Shown piece by piece: positions 57,964-64,000 of a stretch of 64,000 nucleotides of DNA (positions are counted from its first letter, which is position 1; the number at the start of each line of letters is the position of its first letter). The translations under genes and the position numbers were made by a program. Under the pieces are notes generated by a model. It worked only from the letters and a program-made list of their open reading frames with translations, was not told the origin of the DNA and searched no databases. Source of the DNA: Siphonodentalium dalli (Eukaryota; Mollusca; Scaphopoda; Gadilida; Siphonodentaliidae); the NCBI GenBank assembly GCA_032622095.1, contig CP136069.1, positions 44,616,194 through 44,680,193 of the forward strand. The letters are read 5' to 3'.

Positions 57964-58145
57964 GTACAACTCCTTAACCTCAGCAGAATTATGGGTAATT
58001 TTTCAGGATTTAGTCGGAAATATGGCTTGTTGCTATTCATCGGAAAGCTCTCACTGAGCCAACAAGCCATATTTCTGACTAAATCCTGAAAAATTACCCA
58101 TAATTCTGCTGTGGTTAAGGAGTCAATTATTTAGAACATTACTGT
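57964..58145. mobile_element. Family E foldback, centre shortened (E13)
   Basis: 'tacaactccttaacctcagc' at the left through both arms, joined at 'gctctcactgagccaacaag', to 'tagaacattactgta'. Confidence 0.82.
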
Positions 58146-58585
58146 AAGTTGCATGGCATATTAGGCCATTGTAAGCCATTCAGCACTGACAGAGTTTGCT
58201 GAACTTCTGATATACATGTATAATCTACTGATGGTAGGGTTCATGCAGGGTTCGCATGCATGTACTGGAAACTTGAAGATACTGGAAATAGGAAAATAAT
58301 ACTGGAAAGTTATGGAAAAATCACTCCGCGATGTCTGAGTACTTGAATATACTGGAATCGGCCGATTATAGGTGTCACTGGCACCGGTTGTTATTTTTTG
58401 TAACACCGGTAAAACACAACGCGTGCTTCCTGTTTGACCATTTATTTTCTCGTGTCTTATGTCTACAACACCGGTTTATAAATTTAGAATAGAAGTGTAG
58501 TTCAGCGCGAATTCTAGATGAATTATAAATTTGTACATTACACATTTAACACATTCATTACATGCGCGGGAGGTGTGTTTTACGC

Positions 58586-59088
58586 GAGAATTGGTTTGAG
58601 ATTACCGAGTTTAATGGATGGTTGGCTGCCGTCGATGGAGATCGACATCGTGGAAAGTGTCTTGTATGTACAAAGACATTGGAAATATGGGACAACATGC
58701 ACTTCGTAGTCACGCTATTGGTAAAAACCACATAAATGCCATGAAAATCAGAGATGGCATGAACGTTCGTACAATTTTTTGTTCAAGTACTTCAACTTCT
58801 ACCTCTAATACATCTGGCAATTCAAATTCTGCTGATACAATTAGTACTAGTAGTGCAAGTACTAGTAGAACAACACGCTCAACAGTGACAGCAGCACCTG
58901 CTAGTGGCAGTGATAATTCTACCACGTCCACGATTCGAAATCATACAGGACAAAAATTACACTTAACAATTTTGACATGTAGTGAAAATGTATTAAACTG
59001 GTATATTTGCATGGTTTTGAGGTGCTTAAATATCACTGACATAATGAAGCCAACACGTGAATTATCATTAAAAAGGATGTTTGGGTGA
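58586..59088 (+). pseudogene. Zinc-finger transposase remnant, frameshifted
   Basis: One frame (from 58586) reads ENWFEITEFNGWLAAVDGD, then HRGKCLVCTKT, a BED-like start with a CxxC pair. The matching His half, GNMGQHALRSHAIGKNHINA, is in a different frame from about 58680, so an indel lies between them. A Ser/Thr-rich linker follows, then ENVLNWYICMVLRCLNITDI to a stop at 59088. W...C-x2-C...H-x-H followed by an ExxxxW segment is typical of transposon-derived zinc-finger proteins of marine invertebrates; this is recollection. No catalytic core remains. Confidence 0.6.
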
Positions 59089-59202
59089 GTTCATTGGTTC
59101 AAATCTTGGTAAATTTTGGTGGCCGTAAGGAGTCGTAATACTGAAGTTGGGAGCTGTAGAGACTCCCGTCACCTCTCTGGCTAAGTCTGTGACAGTACGT
59201 AA

Positions 59203-59288
59203 CCCTAACCCTAAACCTCGGATAGAGTAGAGTAGTCCTAACCCTAAACCTGGGATCGAGTAGAGTAGCCCTAACCCTAACCCTAATT
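59203..59288. repeat. Interstitial telomere-like CCCTAA repeats
   Basis: 'gtaaccctaaccctaaacct', 'cctaaccctaaacctgggat' and 'gccctaaccctaaccctaat' alternate with 'gga(t/tc)gagtagagtag'. TTAGGG is the usual animal telomere unit. The tract lies inside the hAT element, so it was probably carried there or grew there, rather than marking a chromosome fusion. Confidence 0.8.
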
Positions 59289-59554
59289 CGCCATACTGGA
59301 AATTCATAATATCAGTACTGGAAATATACTGGAATATACTGGAAAATGATTCCAGACAGGGTGTACGAACCCTGTTCATGTATCTGGGCAAGTTCATCTG
59401 TTGTTTGCTGGGGTTAGTGCTTTCTATGAGCAATGTAGTGATTTTTCAGTGAAATTAACCCATTGAGCTGTCTTTTCTCCACCATTTAAAATTGACAATG
59501 TTATGACATCTTGTCATTAATTTTGTCATTAATCTCTTGAATATGTGCTTAATA

Positions 59555-59970
59555 TGTTAAAACAGCAAACAGTGAACACAGTGTTGTCCAGATCTATGCT
59601 CTTGTACATTGACAGATATCATATGTCAGCATAGTTGTTTGGGGTCGTTTCTTGAATAATTTACCAACGCCTAACAGGGTCACCATGAAAGTTACTCCTA
59701 ATTTGCACCTCATCATATTGACGAAGTATATGCCAGGTAGTTTGTTTTTTTTAAGTCAACAGTATTGCATAGTTGTGCATTGAATTGAGACAGTCACCTT
59801 CTTTGAAGATTGAAATGTCAGCTGCAATCGTGAAGATGGTGGTGGACATTTACAGAATGAGGTCCCCAGAGGGTGAATTTATTGATGCTAGCCTGCTGTT
59901 TATTCATCAAATTCAATCTCTGGGGACCTCATTTTACATGGCCTCATCTGCTATGGGAGACTTGGTAACT
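59555..59970. repeat. Second copy of duplicated block and a family G fragment
   Basis: About 59555-59800 repeats 56480-56750. 59843-59970 is a partial G element ('ttacagaatgaggtccccag' to 'catctgctatgggagac'). Confidence 0.75.
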
Positions 59971-60081
59971 TGCATAGCATACCATATAAGGCCATTGTAA
60001 GCCAAAGTTCGCTGAACTCCTGATATATCGGTATATTCTATTGATGGTAGAGTTCATGTATCTGGGCAAGTTCATCAGTTG
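59971..60081. repeat. Duplicate of 58150-58245/59375-59405 (empty site of the hAT)
   Basis: 'ggccattgtaagcc', 'gctgaact' and 'gttcatgtatctgggcaag' match the two flanks of the 58246 element without it. The copy continues after A7 at 60478. Confidence 0.8.
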
Positions 60082-60477
60082 TTAACCCTTTACCCAACAA
60101 ACCGGCCAAAACCGGCCAAATAAAGCTTCAACAGCCTAAAATATCTTCCGTCTGTCTCAATAGAACCATACAAATATGGATATCATTGGAACCGGCTCCT
60201 TGACCACATTGTGATAGTTACAGTTATGCCCTGTGCCAATGCATTCTCTTATATATGCGAGTCGACCATAGGTCGCCTCGCATATATAAGAGAATGCATT
60301 GGCCTAAAAAAATTTTTTAACACTTTTTACCATTTTTTCTTACATTCTTTAACAATTTTATAATTTTTAATGTGTTAAGCCAATGCATTCTCTTATATAT
60401 GCGAGGCGACCTATGGTCGACTCGCATATATAAGAGAATGCATTGGCACAGGGCCCTTCTGTTGGGTAAAGGATTAA
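60082..60477 (-). mobile_element. Family A twin-hairpin MITE (A7), complete
   Basis: TTAACCCTTTACCCAACAAA to TTGGGTAAAGGATTAA, both hairpins intact. The duplicate locus (about 59400-59420) reads across this point without it, giving an occupied/empty pair for the TTAA insertion. Confidence 0.92.
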
Positions 60478-60640
60478 CCGGGGTTAGAGCTTTCTATGAG
60501 CAATGGAGTGATTTTTTCAGTGCAATTAACCCATTGAGCTGTCTTTCTTCCACCATTTAAAACTGACAATGTTATGACATGGTCTAACATCTGAAACTAT
60601 GATGAAATGTTTGAAATTGGAAAAGATCTAGTTTTCATTA
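60478..60640. repeat. Continuation of the duplicated block
   Basis: 'gctttctatgagcaatg', 'aacccattgagctgtctt' and 'gacaatgttatgacat' match 59410-59510. Confidence 0.75.
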
Positions 60641-60970
60641 TTAAAGGTACTCAATCCAATTTGATGGTCCCCTTATAATCAGATTCCAACAACAGCAACA
60701 TTTTTAGAAATGCCGCTTCAGTTATTAGAATCGATTAATTGTCCAAAAATAATGCTAACCACTGTCAACTATAGTATAAAATTGCCCAAAATGTATTATA
60801 TCAACATGTTGTTCAACGAAATTTGGCCTTATTATAAACAGAAAGCCTCTTGATTTTAGAGTTATCCATCTTCATTTGCAATATGGTCCGAGATCGTCGG
60901 CTCGTTGACTGTTTACTGGGCCACTGATAATTCTCAATAGTGAAAAATAATAGATTTCAAAAATCAATAT

Positions 60971-61541
60971 ACCAATAACTTGATTTTGGAGGGCGTTATG
61001 GTTTATTAACGGCCCTCCAGAATGATTAACAGCCCGAGGGGTTCATTAAATTGCCCGAGGGCTATGAATCATTTCTGGAGGGCCGTTAATAAACCTAAAG
61101 CCCGACAAAATCAAGTTATTACTATTATTACCACTCTCTGTTTTTGGCTTCACTTCGGCGTAAAATTTCCGCAAAAGAGAGGCCAGTTCATCAGGAGAAA
61201 TTTGGAAGAAATCACACAATGTTGCTTATTCCTGTTTGCAAGCCATTCTGAGAATTTTATCACTCCCCACTGGGTTGATTGTGTTGTCGATGCTGGTTTT
61301 GAACTGTTTTCAAGAGAATTTAAGGACTCCTCATCTAGTTCACTTGATTGAGACATTTTTTCGAACGATCACACAAAATGTAAACAATTCAAACCATGTG
61401 TCGTCTGTTTGTTGTCAAACTGGAAGCGGGCCATTAATATCGTTAACACATGACTTCCGGTTTGATGCCGGGTGTTATGGCTTTTTACTGCGTGGGTAAA
61501 TTACTGTTAATCTACTAGAGAACACCCTCTAAAGTGGTAAT
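60971..61541 (-). mobile_element. Element with a terminal hairpin and a recombinase-like gene start
   Basis: Flanked by AATAT. 60980-61118 forms a hairpin: 'acttgattttg', 'ggtttattaacggccctcca' and 'gcccgagggg' pair with their complements around 'cattaaattg'. The rest contains the start of a minus-strand gene. The class is unknown; the hairpin may be the 3' end of the element. Confidence 0.65.
61150..61356 (-). pseudogene. Possible Crypton-type (DUF3504) recombinase N-terminal fragment
   Basis: The ORF starts MSQSSELDEESLNSLENSSK and goes on TTQSTQWGVIKFSEWLANRN. A Ser/Glu-rich start followed by T-x-W-x-V-x-x-F-x-x-W-L-x-x-R-N resembles the N-terminal domain of the Crypton-derived tyrosine recombinase-like proteins (as in the ZMYM and QRICH1 group). 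It stops after 68 residues, well before any catalytic residue. The overlapping + ORF at 61022-61351 is the weaker reading. The family assignment is from memory of the motif and is tentative. Confidence 0.45.
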
Positions 61542-61660
61542 AATATCTAATAACTCTGAGTTTTGATAGGTGGGCTCATCGACTCGAATCAAATAATTAT
61601 TAGCCCCGAATCCGAATAAATAGTCATTGAGGGGCGCTTAATCGGATTATGCAACTTTAA

Positions 61661-62179
61661 ACACCATAAATACTTGTCATATTCCCATTTTGTAGTAATT
61701 TTATTTCTCCCTTCAACCCAGGCCCCAACCACAATAAAACTTAAATCACATTCCACTCCATTTCGCCAAAAGGTGCACATACTAAAACTTGGATCATCCC
61801 CTGTACTCTAAACATGTTTATTAATAATTTAATTATAAAATTACTATTGAATTTTGTTTTGTGGCATCAGGTTAATAAGTCACAAACGTGACCTCACAGC
61901 AGCCCGAAAAATCCTTCCCCTTGTGTTCAGGTCACAGTTTAATTACTACGAGGCTCATATTTTGTCTTATTCAAATTTGTTCAGTTGTGAAGAAGAATAC
62001 TCAAAAGGTGGTATATAACAATAAGAATGTCGTTGACTTAAGAACACTCGAAAGGTAGTATACAACAATAAGATGTGTGGTTGACTTATTACCACTTAAC
62101 TTTACTGCTGAATGTAAACAGTGTGCTCAGGTGAACAAAGCGATGGAGCGTTGTGTATTTCCCTTGAAGAAAAACTATT
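61661..62179. other. Non-coding; short local repeat
   Basis: 'gtatataacaataagaatg' near 62012 and 'gtatacaacaataagatg' near 62057 form a small tandem pair ('actc.aaaggt.gtat'). Nothing else recognised. Confidence 0.5.
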
Positions 62180-62395
62180 TTAACCCTTTCTGTACTAAAT
62201 GGATTCTCCCACTTAGCTATAATAGTATACATTGGAATGGTCTGTTTTATTCATTTGGAGGGATGTTCGTGTAATAAAAGCAGACAACAGAAAAATGAAA
62301 ATATATGAATGCAGATGCATAATTTAATATTCTTAATACTCTTTGATGGGAAATATTCACATAATAAGTTCAACGAACGACCTACAGTTCAATTT
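62180..62395 (+). mobile_element. Family D TTAA-type MITE (D9), right end lost
   Basis: TTAACCCTTTCTGTACTAAA, 'tacattggaatggtctgttt', and the hairpin arm 'cataataagttcaacgaacg'. It ends inside the second arm. Confidence 0.72.
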
Positions 62396-62412
62396 TTTTT
62401 AAACTTTACATA

Positions 62413-62870
62413 GACACGATGGGGAATCACGTGGTTTCTAGGTTGGTGAGTACCACGCATTCAAAATGGCTGATACGAGCTCAAACATACAAATAAAACA
62501 TAATGTATAAGAAACATTTTGACTGTTACGAGCATAAGATAGATAATTTTTAAAACAGGTTGATAACTTATTTTTTCCGAAAATACTCAGTAGTTATCTA
62601 TAACATTCTGACCAAAAGTTGCCAGTCGGAGTTTCATGGAATACATCTAGTAGAATACTTCGAGTGACAACTTTGGTCAGAATGTTGGAGCAAACAACTG
62701 TGAGTTTGGACACAAATGGGGTATCAGCTTGTTTGAAAAATAGTATAGCATATGTTCGTAGCTGCCAAAATACTATGTAATATGTCATATCCTAGTTTAG
62801 CCTTGGCCATTTTGAATGCGTGATACTCAATAACTCAAAACCATGTTATTCCCCACCATGATTGATATTA
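62413..62870. mobile_element. Inverted-repeat element with ~50-bp ends
   Basis: 'atggggaatcacgtggtttc' ... 'cacgcattcaaaatggc' at the left is inverted at the right ('gccattttgaatgcgtgata' ... 'ttattccccaccat'). A second inverted pair lies inside ('ctgaccaaaagttg', 'caactttggtcag'). Non-coding; class unknown. Confidence 0.7.
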
Positions 62871-63057
62871 ACCACAATGCGAACCTGTCCGCCCACCATT
62901 ATGAGCATGATCCAACTTTTTTAGTGGAGTTATCCCCCATATTTGACTTAGAAATGTTTTCACAACATACATAATTTTGTCCGAGCTTGTATTCCTTGTT
63001 GTTTTGTTTTTTTTCTCAAAAAAAAAAACAAATAAACAAATATGATAAATACATATT

Positions 63058-63218
63058 ATCACAACAGTGTGTTGATCCGTGTCGTAGTATCACGTCGAGT
63101 TGAGGTTGGCAGATTGTTGGATCAAACGAGTTGCCGCAGGCAGCGAGTTTCATCCGGTAATCTGCCCACCTCAACAAGACGTGATGGGACAACACGGATC
63201 AACTCACTGCTGTGATTA
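63058..63218. repeat. 161-bp hairpin with ~75-bp arms
   Basis: 'atcacaacagtgtgttgatc' ... 'gttgaggttggcagattgtt' pairs with 'taatctgcccacctcaac' ... 'gatcaactcactgctgtgat'. The loop region is 'gagttgccgcaggcagcgag'. The arms have several mismatches, so it is not recent. Confidence 0.75.
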
Positions 63219-64000
63219 AAGCGTTATTATATGACGCCCAGTTTACAATAATAACCATTTAATTACAGATTTTTTTCACTTCAGCAGTTCAATTTTCTTA
63301 CCTTAGTCTATTTTTAACGGATAAATAGTTTGTCGTGGATAAATCGCAAATCTCGGCAATTTCCGTAGGAGTGTGATCTGATTTGATCCGGGGAAATCTC
63401 ACTCAGTGTGATCCGATGATTTGGATTAGATTGTCAAACAGTAGTGGTATTTAGGGAAGGAGAATAGTCATAGTCATATAATAATATGGCTGCCCTTATT
63501 GTAACCCAATTTCACAGCGGGGTTATCCTTAGTCCCAGGTGGACAGTCCCACCTCTAGTTAGATATGCAATAAGCTTAGCAATTTGGACACTAATTTTCT
63601 ACCGATAACGGCAATGTTCTCATTTGTCCCACTCAAATTTGTGTAACTGAAATTGTCATTTACTTTACAAAGGTCACAAAAACTGTTTAAAAAAAATAAG
63701 TTTTTCAAGTTGTGTATTCTTTGATTGATATCATTGACACATGCTTCAAGACTGAATTTAACCTTCTAAATTGTATAACAGGAGGTAATTCTATTCATTC
63801 TGTCCACCATCATACATATATAGTCGTCCAAATGACCCGCAGCATACAACCGTAAGATATTTTATTTTAGTAGATGTAGACCCCCAGGTGTGGAGTGAAC
63901 TTTTATACAGTAGAAAAAGCATTCATGTAGGCCAATTCTGTTTATACACACTTGTATGGTTTGGCGTTCTCGCTTTCTCCCGATTCTTTATTCAATAATA
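63219..64000. other. Non-coding, nothing recognised
   Basis: No EVI5 coiled-coil exon or repeat family match could be supported up to the window end. Confidence 0.45.

Larger units (their letters stand above)
58246..59374 (+). mobile_element. hAT-like transposon with a decayed zinc-finger gene
   Basis: The ends are CAGGGTTCG and, inverted, CAGGGTTCG. TTCATG is duplicated at both flanks (58240-58245, 59375-59380). A related empty site at 60041-60080 ('gatggtagagttcatgtatc') confirms both borders. Subterminal regions carry many 'atactggaa' motifs. The 1.1-kb element holds part of one gene on the + strand and a telomere-like repeat. A 6-bp duplication is short for hAT (usually 8; some groups 5-6), so the superfamily is probable, not certain. 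Confidence 0.82.
60641..61660 (+). mobile_element. Family H element (H3), interrupted by a 571-bp element
   Basis: The left part starts TTAAAGGTACTCAATCC and the right ends ATGCAACTTTAA. Comparison with H2 shows the break at AATAT (60966-60970, repeated at 61542-61546). Confidence 0.78.

Noticed and set aside
59203-59288. Chromosome end or fusion point
   Set aside because: The CCCTAA tract is under 100 bp, interrupted, and enclosed by transposon ends.
1-64000. tRNA, rRNA and other structured RNA genes
   Set aside because: I looked for conserved tRNA box sequences and rRNA cores by eye and found none convincing; a covariance-model scan would be decisive.

Overview
The window looks like intron-rich, AT-rich nuclear DNA of a marine invertebrate, most likely a lophotrochozoan (mollusc, brachiopod or a relative). 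The evidence is one split vertebrate-like gene with GT-AG introns, a very high density of short DNA transposons, and GTCC-rich tandem families that end in 'gagttatggccct' or begin 'tagctcacctgag', a style I associate with mollusc genomes. The species cannot be named from the sequence. I see no bacterial gene, rRNA, tRNA or CRISPR array.

The only host gene I can support is an EVI5-type TBC-domain Rab GTPase-activating protein on the + strand. Eight exons between 30693 and 53868 join in frame. They encode a Ser-rich linker and then a complete TBC domain with the RxxxW, IxxDxxR (arginine finger) and YxQ (glutamine finger) motifs. The first exon(s) and the C-terminal coiled-coil exons were not found in the window.

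Region by region: 1-30.6 kb is gene-poor and filled with mobile elements. 30.7-53.9 kb is the EVI5 gene, whose introns are packed with the same families plus long GTCC-type repeats. 54-64 kb is again mobile elements and segmental duplications, probably intronic if the gene continues.

The repeats sort into families, named here for convenience. A, B, C and D are MITEs with TTAACCCTTT ends and apparent TTAA targets (piggyBac-like). A, B and C share the same ~67-bp hairpin core. E is a ~215-bp near-perfect foldback starting TACAGTAATGC. G is a hAT-like MITE of about 330-460 bp with CAAGCCTG ends and 8-bp target duplications, several of them perfect. H is a TTAA-ended family. There are also single larger hAT, Harbinger-like and 9-bp-TSD elements, many nested inside one another.

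The most unusual structure is at 49441-52325. An ~81-bp minisatellite there consists of the intron end, the 3' splice site and the first ~46 bases of an EVI5 TBC exon, repeated about ten times upstream of the intact exon. Every extra copy that keeps the frame would put a stop codon inside the GAP domain if spliced in. The array is split by a ~2-kb transposon.
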